Of a stretch of 64,000 nucleotides of DNA, positions 25,003-34,666 are shown piece by piece. Source of the DNA: Flavobacteriales bacterium ALC-1 (GTDB lineage: Bacteria; Bacteroidota; Bacteroidia; Flavobacteriales; Flavobacteriaceae); NCBI GenBank assembly GCA_000171875.1, contig ABHI01000002.1, positions 868,001 to 932,000 of the forward strand, written 5' to 3'. Position 1 is the stretch's first letter. Every line of letters starts with the position of its first letter. The notes under the pieces are model-generated. The model worked only from the letters and a program-made list of their open reading frames with translations. It was not told the origin of the DNA and made no database searches. The translations under genes and the position numbers were made by a program.

Positions 25003-27402
25003 ATGCTTAAAAATTATTTCAAAATAGCGTTTAGAAACCTTCTTAAAAACAAGGTGTATTCATTCATCAATATTTCTGGATTGGCAATAGGTATGGCTGC
25101 AACAATACTTATTGGACTTTGGATTTTTGATGAACTAAGCTACAATGATTATTTTGAGGATAAAGCAACTATAGCACAAGTTTTTCAGCATGAATCTAAT
25201 AATGGCGAAACTGATACGGGTCCTGCAATTCCTAGGCCATTAGAATTTGCCTTACGAGAAGATTACAATGATAATTTTAAGCATATCATTATGTCTTCTT
25301 GGGAGCAACCTAGATACCTAAAATTTGGGGAAACCAATATTTATCGACGAGGAAATGCCATGCAAGAAGGTGCAACTGAAATGTTGGATCTACAAATTGT
25401 TGAAGGTATTAGAGATGGTTTAAAAGAACAAAACGCCATAATGCTTTCTGAGTCTTCTGCCAAGGATTTATTTGGTTCAGAAACTGCCATTGGAAAAATA
25501 GTTAAAGTTAACAATCAGTATGACTTAATTGTGTCTGGTGTATACAAGGATATACCCGAGAACAATTCATTTAGTGATATGGATTATTTAATACCATGGA
25601 AGTTTTACGTGACAACACAACCGTGGTTAGAAAATGCTAAAACATCTTGGGGAAATAATTCATTTCAAATGTTTGTTCAGATTAATGAGAACACAACAAT
25701 GGACGAAATTACATCTAAAATTATAGATGTTAAGAAAAACGGACACCCAGATACAGTAGAATTTAATCCGCAAATTTTCCTTTTTCCTATGAAGGATTGG
25801 TATTTAAGAGGAGATTTCGAGAACGGAGTTCAAACAGGTGGACGAATTGAAAATGTTTGGTTATTCGGGATTATCGGTTTATTTGTATTGTTATTGGCTT
25901 GTATTAATTTTGTGAATTTAAGTACAGCACGTTCAGAAAAAAGAGCTACAGAAGTTGGTATTAGAAAATCGATAGGTTCACAACGCGGACAACTTATATT
26001 TCAATTTTTAAGTGAATCGTTTTTAATCGTTCTTCTATCATTTGTATTTGCACTTGGAATCGTATTATTATTTTTAAATGGATTTAATAACCTTGCTAGT
26101 AAAGCCATTGTTTTTCCTTGGACAAACATTCAGTTTTGGTTAGTGTCATTAGTATTTGTCATTATAACTTCATTCTTAGCAGGAAGTTATCCAGCATTGT
26201 ATTTATCATCTTTTAATCCAGTAGCCGTTTTAAAAGGAACTTTTAAATCAGGTCGTTATTCTTCATTACCTCGAAAAGTATTAGTTGTAACTCAGTTTAC
26301 AGTGTCTATAGCATTGATTATTGGAACTCTTGTAGTAATGAATCAAATTCAGTTCAGTAAAGATCGACCAGTAGGTTATGATAAAGAAGGTTTAATACAA
26401 ATTCCAGTAATGAGTTCGGAGTTTGTTGGCAAGCACGAACTAATGCGAACACAATTCGTAACTTCAGGTGGGGCAACGAGCATGACAGCAATGAGTAGTC
26501 CTACGACTAATGTATGGTCTAATCGAAGTGGCTATACTTGGGAAGGAAAGCCTGAAGGTTTTCAAGAAGATTTAGCGCATACCTCAGTGAATTATGATTT
26601 TATAAAAACATTAGGATTAAAACTTATTGAAGGACGAGGATTTTCAAGAGAATTTGCAACAGATTCTAATGCAGTTATTCTAAATAAAACTGCTGTTAAA
26701 TATATGGGTATAACAGATCCAATAGGTAAATACATTCGCGATTCGGATGTAGAAGATCCTTTTGAACCACTTAAGATTGTTGGTGTTATTGACGATATGA
26801 TTGTACAGTCACCTTACAGTCCTGTAAAACAAGCAATGTATGTTTTTGAAAAATATGGAAATATTGCATTTTATAACCTTAGGCTTAACCCTAACAAAAG
26901 TGTAAAAGAGAATTTGTCACTTATTGAAGGTGTCTTTAAAAAGAATTTCCCCAATACTCCATTCGATTACCAGTTTGTAGATGAGGAATACGGAAAGAAA
27001 TTTAGATCAGAAGAACGTATAGCTAGTTTGGCTAGAGTATTTACCGCATTAGCAATTTTTATTAGCTGTTTAGGTCTTTTTGGATTAGCATCATTTGTGG
27101 CCGAACAACGCACAAAAGAAATTGGTGTTAGAAAAGTACTCGGAGCATCAATCAGTCAATTATGGTTATTGCTTTCAAAGGATTTTATAACCTTAGTAGT
27201 TATTTCACTTTTAGTAGCATCTCCGTTAGCATATTATGTTATGGGAGAATGGTTGCAAAAGTTTAGTTATCGTACATCAGTGGGTTGGGATGTCTTTGCA
27301 ATTGCATGTTTTGGGGCCTTAATAATTACACTTATTACTGTGAGTTTTCAAGCCATTAAAGCAGCAACAGCAAATCCAGTAAAATCATTGCGAACAGAAT
27401 AA
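25003..27402 (+). CDS. FtsX/MacB-like ABC permease 1 (group A)
   Basis: A 799-residue protein with two fused MacB-type halves. An N-terminal helix (about 20-42) is followed by a large periplasmic domain, helices near 285-305, 335-360 and 378-400, a further helix near 430-450, a second periplasmic domain (to about 675) and three C-terminal helices. This gives eight helices and two FtsX domains in one chain. Hallmarks are LLLACINFVNLSTARSEKRA followed by TEVGIRKSIGS in the first half, and ISCLGLFGLASFVAEQRTKE followed by IGVRKVLGAS in the second. It carries the group A marker DFENGVQTGGRI before the second helix and ends NPVKSLRTE. Substrate unknown; it presumably works with ATPase 1, the adaptor and the TolC-like protein. 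Confidence 0.93.
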   Translation: MLKNYFKIAFRNLLKNKVYSFINISGLAIGMAATILIGLWIFDELSYNDYFEDKATIAQVFQHESNNGETDTGPAIPRPLEFALREDYNDNFKHIIMSSWEQPRYLKFGETNIYRRGNAMQEGATEMLDLQIVEGIRDGLKEQNAIMLSESSAKDLFGSETAIGKIVKVNNQYDLIVSGVYKDIPENNSFSDMDYLIPWKFYVTTQPWLENAKTSWGNNSFQMFVQINENTTMDEITSKIIDVKKNGHPDTVEFNPQIFLFPMKDWYLRGDFENGVQTGGRIENVWLFGIIGLFVLLLACINFVNLSTARSEKRATEVGIRKSIGSQRGQLIFQFLSESFLIVLLSFVFALGIVLLFLNGFNNLASKAIVFPWTNIQFWLVSLVFVIITSFLAGSYPALYLSSFNPVAVLKGTFKSGRYSSLPRKVLVVTQFTVSIALIIGTLVVMNQIQFSKDRPVGYDKEGLIQIPVMSSEFVGKHELMRTQFVTSGGATSMTAMSSPTTNVWSNRSGYTWEGKPEGFQEDLAHTSVNYDFIKTLGLKLIEGRGFSREFATDSNAVILNKTAVKYMGITDPIGKYIRDSDVEDPFEPLKIVGVIDDMIVQSPYSPVKQAMYVFEKYGNIAFYNLRLNPNKSVKENLSLIEGVFKKNFPNTPFDYQFVDEEYGKKFRSEERIASLARVFTALAIFISCLGLFGLASFVAEQRTKEIGVRKVLGASISQLWLLLSKDFITLVVISLLVASPLAYYVMGEWLQKFSYRTSVGWDVFAIACFGALIITLITVSFQAIKAATANPVKSLRTE

Positions 27403-27424
27403 ATCGCTCAAAAATCGAACAGTT

Positions 27425-29803
27425 ATGATTAAGAATTATTTCAAAATAGCACTCAGGAATTTATACAGACATAAAGGGTTTACTTTACTTAATATAAGTG
27501 GACTTGCTATAGGTATGACAGCTGGGTTTTTGGTTTTGCTTTATGTGAATTTTGAATTGAGCTATGACACTATGCATAGTAAGGGTGATTCTATATATAG
27601 AGTAGTTGCAGATATTGATACACCTTCTGAGAAGATAGAAGCTCCTATTGCAGCTTGGGCAGTTGGCCCAAATATAGAAAAGGAGTTTCCGGAGATATTA
27701 AAATTTACTAGAGTTCTAAATTCTAGCATAACTTTTGTTAGAGAGGGGACTAAATTTGCAGAAGATAATGTTATTGCTGTTGATTCCGCATTTTTTGAAA
27801 TTTTTGATTTTGAACTTATAAAAGGAGATAAAAAAGAATCATTAAAACTTCCGAATAGTATAGTAATCTCAGAGGATATAGCGGCTAAATATTTTGGTGC
27901 TGCAAACCCAATAGGACAAAGTTTAGTTGTAGAAAATTTTGATAATCCCGCTACAATAACCGGAGTGATGAAGAATATTCCTGAAAATTCTCATATTCAA
28001 GCAGATATATTGTTGTCAATGATTACTCATACAGCTCCGCCAAGTACTAACGATGAGCAATGGAGTAACTATAATCCATCTATTTATATTTTAACAACTA
28101 ACTCCACTAACCCTAAAAATTTAGAAGCCAAATTCCCAGACTTTCTCGAGAAAAGAACTGGAGATGAAATGCGAGAATCTAAAATGTTTGTAACCTTGTT
28201 TTTAGAACCTTTTAAAGATGTGTATTTAAAATCTGATCGTGGAAGCTCTATTTCTGGTAGCCTCAATAATGTATATATCTTTTCAATTATTGGGCTCTTC
28301 ATATTATTAATTGCTAGCATTAATTTTATCAATTTAGCAACTGCGCGATCTGTAGAACGAGCAAAAGAAGTAGGTATTAGAAAAGTTGTTGGTGCTGACA
28401 AAAACCAACTTGCCTTTCAATTTATAGGAGAATCAATTATTATATGTATTATGGCATTTTTCGTTGCTGTAGGTTTAACAGTATTAGGATTGCCTTATTT
28501 TAATGAGTTAGCTGGTAAAACTGTAAGCATAGGTGTTTTTGCTGAACCAATCAATATTCTTTATCTGTTTTTATTGGCATTAGCAATAGGTACTATTGCA
28601 GGCATTTATCCAGCAATAGTGTTATCATCATTTAGACCCATTAGCGTGCTTAAGGGAGGTTTTTCAACTGGGACTCGCGGTATTTTACTTCGCAAGAGTC
28701 TGGTGGTAGTTCAGTTCACTATTTCTATTGCATTAATAGTTGGAACTATTATTATATATAAACAGATGCAATTTATGCAAAATCAGGATTTAGGTTTTAA
28801 TGATGAGAATATAGTTGTTATTCCTTTAGATGTTATAGATAATCAAGATGCATTGATCAATAGTTTTTCTAAAATCCCTGGAGTAAAAGGTACGGCATTA
28901 TCTTCTAGTGTTCCTGGTATAGGAAATTCAGCAGCATATTCTGAAATAGAAAATCAGCAAGGTGATTTACAGATTGCGAATTTAGATTTATACTTTGTTA
29001 ATGAAGATTATATAAAGCAGTTAGGAATGGAAATCATCGCTGGAAGAGGGTTTTCAAGAGACTTTGCTTCAGATTCTAGTCAAGCAATGGTTATTAATGA
29101 AAAGACTGTTGCACTATTAGGCTATGCAAATGCAAAAGATGCAATTGGTGCTAATTATCAACAATGGGGAAGTAATGGTGAAGTAATTGGTGTTGTTAAA
29201 GATTTTAATTTTAGATCTCTGCAAGAAGAGATTAGCCCAATAACCATGCGTTTAGATCCAACAAGCACTAATGTTATAACTATTAAAATAGACGGTAATA
29301 ATACACTACAAACTTTAGAGTCTATTAAGAAAACATGGAGTTCTCAAATGTCTGGGGACCCATTAGAATATTATTTTTTAGATGAGCTTTTCAATCAACA
29401 ATATCAGGCAGAAAAGCAATTCGAAAGCTTATTTCTAAGCTTTGCTTTATTAGCGATTTTTATTTCTTGTCTTGGTCTTCTTGGTCTAGCAGCTTATAGT
29501 ACCATACAACGAAAACGAGAGATTGGCATACGTAAAATTATAGGTGCTTCTGTAAGCAGTATTATTAATCTTCTTTCAAAAGAGTTCATAAAACTAGTGG
29601 CAATTGCATTTATAATATCTGCACCTATAGCTTGGTATTTTATGCATAGTTGGTTAGAAGATTTTGCTTATAAAATTGATATAAAATGGTGGATGTTTGT
29701 TATAGCTGGACTAGGTTCTATGATTATAGCTTTAGTTACTGTAAGTTTTCAAGCAATTAAGGCAGCTACATCTAACCCTGTAAAATCATTACATACTGAG
29801 TAA
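27425..29803 (+). CDS. FtsX/MacB-like ABC permease 2 (group B)
   Basis: 792 residues with the same eight-helix double-FtsX layout as permease 1. FtsX cores read ASINFINLATARSVERAKEV plus GIRKVVGADKN, and CLGLLGLAAYSTIQRKREIG plus IRKIIGASVSS. The segment before the second helix reads KDVYLKSDRGSSISGSLNNV, placing it with the group that lacks the FENG-GGRI marker. It begins 22 bp after permease 1. The first 18 coding bases after the initial codons (AATTATTTCAAAATAGC region) are nearly identical in DNA to several other copies, although the periplasmic domains are strongly diverged. Confidence 0.92.
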   Translation: MIKNYFKIALRNLYRHKGFTLLNISGLAIGMTAGFLVLLYVNFELSYDTMHSKGDSIYRVVADIDTPSEKIEAPIAAWAVGPNIEKEFPEILKFTRVLNSSITFVREGTKFAEDNVIAVDSAFFEIFDFELIKGDKKESLKLPNSIVISEDIAAKYFGAANPIGQSLVVENFDNPATITGVMKNIPENSHIQADILLSMITHTAPPSTNDEQWSNYNPSIYILTTNSTNPKNLEAKFPDFLEKRTGDEMRESKMFVTLFLEPFKDVYLKSDRGSSISGSLNNVYIFSIIGLFILLIASINFINLATARSVERAKEVGIRKVVGADKNQLAFQFIGESIIICIMAFFVAVGLTVLGLPYFNELAGKTVSIGVFAEPINILYLFLLALAIGTIAGIYPAIVLSSFRPISVLKGGFSTGTRGILLRKSLVVVQFTISIALIVGTIIIYKQMQFMQNQDLGFNDENIVVIPLDVIDNQDALINSFSKIPGVKGTALSSSVPGIGNSAAYSEIENQQGDLQIANLDLYFVNEDYIKQLGMEIIAGRGFSRDFASDSSQAMVINEKTVALLGYANAKDAIGANYQQWGSNGEVIGVVKDFNFRSLQEEISPITMRLDPTSTNVITIKIDGNNTLQTLESIKKTWSSQMSGDPLEYYFLDELFNQQYQAEKQFESLFLSFALLAIFISCLGLLGLAAYSTIQRKREIGIRKIIGASVSSIINLLSKEFIKLVAIAFIISAPIAWYFMHSWLEDFAYKIDIKWWMFVIAGLGSMIIALVTVSFQAIKAATSNPVKSLHTE

Positions 29804-29826
29804 ATCAATCAAAAATCGAAGAAATT

Positions 29827-32253
29827 ATGATCAGGAATTATTTTAAAATTGCTTGGAGAAGTCTTCAAAAAAATAAATTGCAGACCAGTATTAATTTACT
29901 TGGGTTAACTATAGGTACGGTTTGTTGTTTAAGTATCTTAGTTTATGTGTTTGCGCAATTAGGTTACGACACGCATCATGATGATGCAGATGCTGTTTAC
30001 AGAGTTAGGACAATAATTGACGATCCAAGTACACCTCAATTTAATGCAGCATCTGCTAGCCCACCAATTGCTATGGCAATGAAAGCTGATTTTCCAGAAG
30101 TTATTGAAGCTGCACGATTAGTTTATATGGGTGAAGGAACAGAAAATTTAATACGTTCAAGTGATAGTAATAATGGGTTTTATGAGCCTAGAGGTTATTT
30201 AGCAGATGCGACAGTATTTAATATTTTTAAGTATAATTTTATTGAAGGAAATCCTAGTACTGCTTTAGTTGAACCTAATACAGTAGTATTATCTTCTACT
30301 TTGTCAAAAAAACTATTTGGTAATATTCCTGTTTTAAATAAAACCATAATATCTGGAAGTGGAGAACAGCAACTTACTTTAACAATTACAGGTGTTTTTG
30401 ATGATAATGTAAAAGAAAAATCGCATTTAAATCCGAATTATTTTGTGACTATGAACTCACCAGGTTTGGCAGAGTTTGTTAGAACAAATCAAAACTATGC
30501 CACTCAGAATTTTACCTATAGTTATGTGAAATTAAGTGATGTGGAAAGTGCAAAGCTTATTGAAAAAAAATTGCCAGAGTTTTTAAATGCACGTGGAGCT
30601 AAGGATTTTGCAGCTGTTGGATTTACTAAAAAATTAGTATTGCAAAAGGTTAGTGATATTCATTTATATTCTAAAGGGATTTCTCGTCAAATAGGTTCAG
30701 TTTCTGATATTAGCTACTTATATTTATTAATTGTTTTGGCTTTGTTTATACAATTAGTAGCTTGTGTTAATTTTATCAACTTAAGTACAGCAAGAGCTAA
30801 TAAACGTGCTAAAGAAATTGGAGTTCGTAAGGCCATTGGTGCTGATAAAAAATCGTTAATAAGTCAATTTTTAGGAGAATCTGTTTTGCTCTCCTTATTT
30901 GCTACACTATTAAGTATTCCAATTACTGCATTAGTATTACCATTAGTTAATCAACTAACTCAAGGAAATGTTGATTACATGTCATTATTAAATTGGAGAG
31001 TGTTATTAATCTTGCTTGTTTTAGCAATTTTGACGGGTTTGATTGCTGGGATTTATCCAGCTCTGATAATGTCTTCAATAAAACCAATTCGCGTATTAAA
31101 AGGCTCTATTACTTTAAATTCTGGCAGTGGTGTATTTCGTAAAGCCTTGGTTGTATTTCAGTTCATTATTTCTATTGGTTTAATAGCAGCTGTTTCAATT
31201 ATTACACAACAAGTTCAATATGCTCAAAATAAAGATATGGGCTATAATAAAGATAATTTAATAGCAATACGCTTAGGTACAGAAGAAGCCTATACACAGT
31301 ACCAAACTTTAAAAACAAACATGAGTAAGATTTCAGGAATAAAATCAGTTTCTGGATGTAATTTATATCCATCACAGTTTGTTCGTGGTGATTTGGGAGC
31401 ACATTTACCAGGAGGAGATTCTAAAAATCAAATTCTAGTAAAGCATAATGGGGTTAATACAGATTACTTAAATACTGTTGGAACAAAACTATTGGCTGGA
31501 AGAGAATTACGCAGTGATGATGAAAACCAAATTATGGTTAATAAGTCTACCATAGATGCCTTAAATATTGAACTAGATGATGCGATTGGTTCAACTATGC
31601 TTTCGGCTTATGAAGGAAATGTTGATACATATGAAATTGTTGGAGTAACCGAAGATTTTCATTTTGCTTCATTAAAGGAAGAAGTAGAACCTTTAATGAT
31701 GTATTTAGATAATAGCCTAGAATGGCTTATTGTTAAAACCGAAACCAAGGATTTTGAAAACATACTTAGTCAAATGGAAATGTCTTGGAAACAGACTAAT
31801 AAAACTACTCCATTTGTATACACATTTGTAGATAAAGAAGTAGAGAAATTGATTGCTGAAGAAAAGCGCTTAGCTAACATTTCGGTTGTGTTTACTGCTT
31901 TAGCCATATTAATAAGTTGTTTAGGCTTATTTGGACTAATATCTTTTATGGCAGAACAAAAAAAGAAAGAGATAGGTATTCGTAAAGTATTAGGTGCAAG
32001 TGTAAATTCTGTAATGAAAATGCTAACGAAAGATTTTGTGATTCTCATAATTATTGCCTTTGTAATAGCAGCTCCATTGGCCTATTATTTAATGGAAAAC
32101 TGGTTGCAAGATTTTACATATAGAATTTCAATAAGCTGGTGGGTTTTTCTAGTAGCTGGTATAGTCACAATGATAGTAACATTGTTAACAGTGAGTTTTC
32201 AAGCTGTAAAGGCGGCAACAGCAAATCCTGTCAAATCATTACGAACAGAATAA
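29827..32253 (+). CDS. FtsX/MacB-like ABC permease 3 (group B)
   Basis: 808 residues. The N-terminal helix contains an unusual Cys pair (LTIGTVCCLSILVYVF). The FtsX motifs are VACVNFINLSTARANKRAKE plus IGVRKAIGADKKS, and CLGLFGLISFMAEQKKKEIG plus IRKVLGASVNS. The group B marker DIHLYSKG precedes the second helix. The periplasmic domains differ from its neighbours, so substrate or partner specificity may differ. It starts 23 bp after permease 2, behind the conserved linker AATCAATCAAAAATCGAA. Confidence 0.92.
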   Translation: MIRNYFKIAWRSLQKNKLQTSINLLGLTIGTVCCLSILVYVFAQLGYDTHHDDADAVYRVRTIIDDPSTPQFNAASASPPIAMAMKADFPEVIEAARLVYMGEGTENLIRSSDSNNGFYEPRGYLADATVFNIFKYNFIEGNPSTALVEPNTVVLSSTLSKKLFGNIPVLNKTIISGSGEQQLTLTITGVFDDNVKEKSHLNPNYFVTMNSPGLAEFVRTNQNYATQNFTYSYVKLSDVESAKLIEKKLPEFLNARGAKDFAAVGFTKKLVLQKVSDIHLYSKGISRQIGSVSDISYLYLLIVLALFIQLVACVNFINLSTARANKRAKEIGVRKAIGADKKSLISQFLGESVLLSLFATLLSIPITALVLPLVNQLTQGNVDYMSLLNWRVLLILLVLAILTGLIAGIYPALIMSSIKPIRVLKGSITLNSGSGVFRKALVVFQFIISIGLIAAVSIITQQVQYAQNKDMGYNKDNLIAIRLGTEEAYTQYQTLKTNMSKISGIKSVSGCNLYPSQFVRGDLGAHLPGGDSKNQILVKHNGVNTDYLNTVGTKLLAGRELRSDDENQIMVNKSTIDALNIELDDAIGSTMLSAYEGNVDTYEIVGVTEDFHFASLKEEVEPLMMYLDNSLEWLIVKTETKDFENILSQMEMSWKQTNKTTPFVYTFVDKEVEKLIAEEKRLANISVVFTALAILISCLGLFGLISFMAEQKKKEIGIRKVLGASVNSVMKMLTKDFVILIIIAFVIAAPLAYYLMENWLQDFTYRISISWWVFLVAGIVTMIVTLLTVSFQAVKAATANPVKSLRTE

Positions 32254-32265
32254 ATTTCATCAATC

Positions 32266-34644
32266 ATGTTAAGGCATAATCTTAAAATAGCGATTCGAGG
32301 TTTTAAAAAGTATAAAAGCAGTTTTATAATAAATATTATTGGGCTTTCAGCTGGTATGGCATGTGTGCTTTTTATTTCACTTTGGGTATCAGATGAGATG
32401 AGTGTGGATAAATTTCATGACAATGAAGGACAACTTTATCAGGTCATATCTAATTTGACAATGAATGATGAGATAATAACCTTAGATGATAGTCCTATTC
32501 TATTAGCAGAAACAATTACTGAAGAATTTCCTGAAGTTGTATCGGCTACTTCTGTTAATAGTGATTTTGCAACTCCTGAAGGTGTTTTTTCGTATGAGGA
32601 TAACAATCAAGTTGCAAAGGGCTTATTTACAGCGCCAAACTTTTTCGAAGTATTTACTTTTGATTTACTTATTGGAAACCAAAGTGATGTTTTAGATAAT
32701 AAGCATAAGGTCGTTATATCTGAAGATTTGGCCAGAAGGCTTTTTAAAACTGAAGAAAATGCTTTAGGTAAAACACTCAATTGGAATTATAAGTGGACAG
32801 ATGGAAATGGGGAAGAGACACTCATTGTTTCAGGTGTTTTTAAAACACTTCCGATTAACTCAACACTACAATTTGAATATGTAGTGCATTCTGATTTATT
32901 AATAGATGCTGATCGATGGGCTGGTGATTGGAGTGGGCATTACGCAAAATCCTTTTTGGTTTTAAAAGAGGGTACAAATATTTCTGATTTTAATAAGAAA
33001 ATTGCGAATTATTTAAATACTAAAAGAGATGGTAAATTTAAGTTTACATCTTTTGTTCAAAAATTTTCAGATAGATATCTTAATCAACCCTATGAGAATG
33101 GAGTGCAAGTAGGAGGGCGAATTGTTTATATAAGATTATTTATCATTATAGCTCTCTTTACATTACTTATTGCATGTATTAATTTTATGAACCTTTCTAC
33201 AGCACAAGCTACCAGAAAAATGAAAGAGGTTGGTGTGAAAAAGACACTTGGTGCAAATCGGCGATCATTGATATATCAATATCTAAGCGAAGCCATTATT
33301 TTGGTTTTATTGTCATTAGCAGTGGCTATAGTTTTAGTGATTTTATTTCTACCTAATTTTAATGCAATTACTGATAAAAACATAGGGTTAAATTTCGACG
33401 TAAATCAAATACTAGTAATAATTACTATTGTATTAGTGACTGGGTTTTTAGCAGGTAGCTATCCTGCTTTTAGGCTTTCGGCATTTAAACCTGTAGAAGT
33501 TTTAAAAGGTAATGCACCAAAGTCTATTTGGGAATTTTTCATTAGAAAAGGGCTTGTCGTTTTTCAATTTACAATTTCTATCATTTTTATTATTGGCATT
33601 TTAGTTATTAATAAACAAGTTGATTACATGCAGACTAAAAACCTTGGTTACAATAAAGAAAATGTAATTCAATTTGAAATAGGTAGTAATAATGAAAAAC
33701 CTGAAGCCTTATTTTCAGAATTAAAAAATATTCCGAACGTTAAGAGTCTAGGTTTTATGAATGGGGATTTTTTAGATGGTAGTGACAATAATAGTGGATG
33801 GTCATGGCCAGGAAAAGATGCTCAAGAGAATATTGTTTTTCAGTCGCCAAGAATGGGTTATGGTGCTATAGAAACATTAGGAATGGAATTAGTAGCTGGT
33901 CGAACATTTTCAAAAGAATTTAATGATGACTATGATAAAATTATACTTAATGAATCAGCCTTAAAATTAATGGGATTAGAAAACCCAGTTGGAACACTAC
34001 TTCAAAAGGGAGAACATAAACAAGAGATAGTGGGAGTTGTAAAAGACTTTCAGTATGGCTCATTACATAAAAAAGTGGAACCACTTATTATACGATTTAG
34101 ACCATATGGAAATAACGTAATGGTTAGAATCACTTCTGGGACAGAACGTGAGACACTTTCAAAGATGGAGTCTATATATACAAAATTTAATCCAGGCTAT
34201 GCATTTGATTATACGTTTTTAGATAGTGATTATAACAATCTATATGAAGCAGAAACTAAGGTTGCTGATCTTTCAGATTTTTTTGCCGCTTTGGCTATTA
34301 TTATATCATGCTTAGGGCTTTTCGGACTTGCTGCTTTTACAGCAGAACGAAAAGCAAAAGAAATAGGTATTCGCAAAATATTAGGGTCCAGTGTCTTTGG
34401 TATTGTAAAAATGTTGTCAGGTGAATTCGGTAAAATGGTAGTTATTGCTTCATTGATTGCATTTCCACTTGGGTATTGGTTGTGCTCCAGTTGGTTAAGC
34501 AACTTTGGCTATGCTATTGAATTAAAATGGTGGTTTTTTGGACTTGCCGGCTTTGCAACATTGTTAATTGCTATGCTAACTGTTGGGTGGCAATGTTTTA
34601 GGGCAGCTACAGAAAATCCAATAAACGCACTTAAAACAGAATAA
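32266..34644 (+). CDS. FtsX/MacB-like ABC permease 4 (group A)
   Basis: 792 residues, only 12 bp after permease 3, the tightest junction of the array. The N-terminus (LRHNLKIAIRGFKKYKSS) departs from the KNYFKIAxRNL pattern of most copies. The group A marker is present (YENGVQVGGRIVYIRLF). In the first FtsX core the usual EVGIRK is EVGVKKTLGANRRS (Arg to Lys). The second reads AKEIGIRKILGSS. The last membrane segment, LCSSWLSNFGYAIELKWWFF, and the ending NPINALKTE are shared in type with permease 5. Confidence 0.92.
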   Translation: MLRHNLKIAIRGFKKYKSSFIINIIGLSAGMACVLFISLWVSDEMSVDKFHDNEGQLYQVISNLTMNDEIITLDDSPILLAETITEEFPEVVSATSVNSDFATPEGVFSYEDNNQVAKGLFTAPNFFEVFTFDLLIGNQSDVLDNKHKVVISEDLARRLFKTEENALGKTLNWNYKWTDGNGEETLIVSGVFKTLPINSTLQFEYVVHSDLLIDADRWAGDWSGHYAKSFLVLKEGTNISDFNKKIANYLNTKRDGKFKFTSFVQKFSDRYLNQPYENGVQVGGRIVYIRLFIIIALFTLLIACINFMNLSTAQATRKMKEVGVKKTLGANRRSLIYQYLSEAIILVLLSLAVAIVLVILFLPNFNAITDKNIGLNFDVNQILVIITIVLVTGFLAGSYPAFRLSAFKPVEVLKGNAPKSIWEFFIRKGLVVFQFTISIIFIIGILVINKQVDYMQTKNLGYNKENVIQFEIGSNNEKPEALFSELKNIPNVKSLGFMNGDFLDGSDNNSGWSWPGKDAQENIVFQSPRMGYGAIETLGMELVAGRTFSKEFNDDYDKIILNESALKLMGLENPVGTLLQKGEHKQEIVGVVKDFQYGSLHKKVEPLIIRFRPYGNNVMVRITSGTERETLSKMESIYTKFNPGYAFDYTFLDSDYNNLYEAETKVADLSDFFAALAIIISCLGLFGLAAFTAERKAKEIGIRKILGSSVFGIVKMLSGEFGKMVVIASLIAFPLGYWLCSSWLSNFGYAIELKWWFFGLAGFATLLIAMLTVGWQCFRAATENPINALKTE

Positions 34645-34666
34645 GTCAATCTAAAATTGAATAATC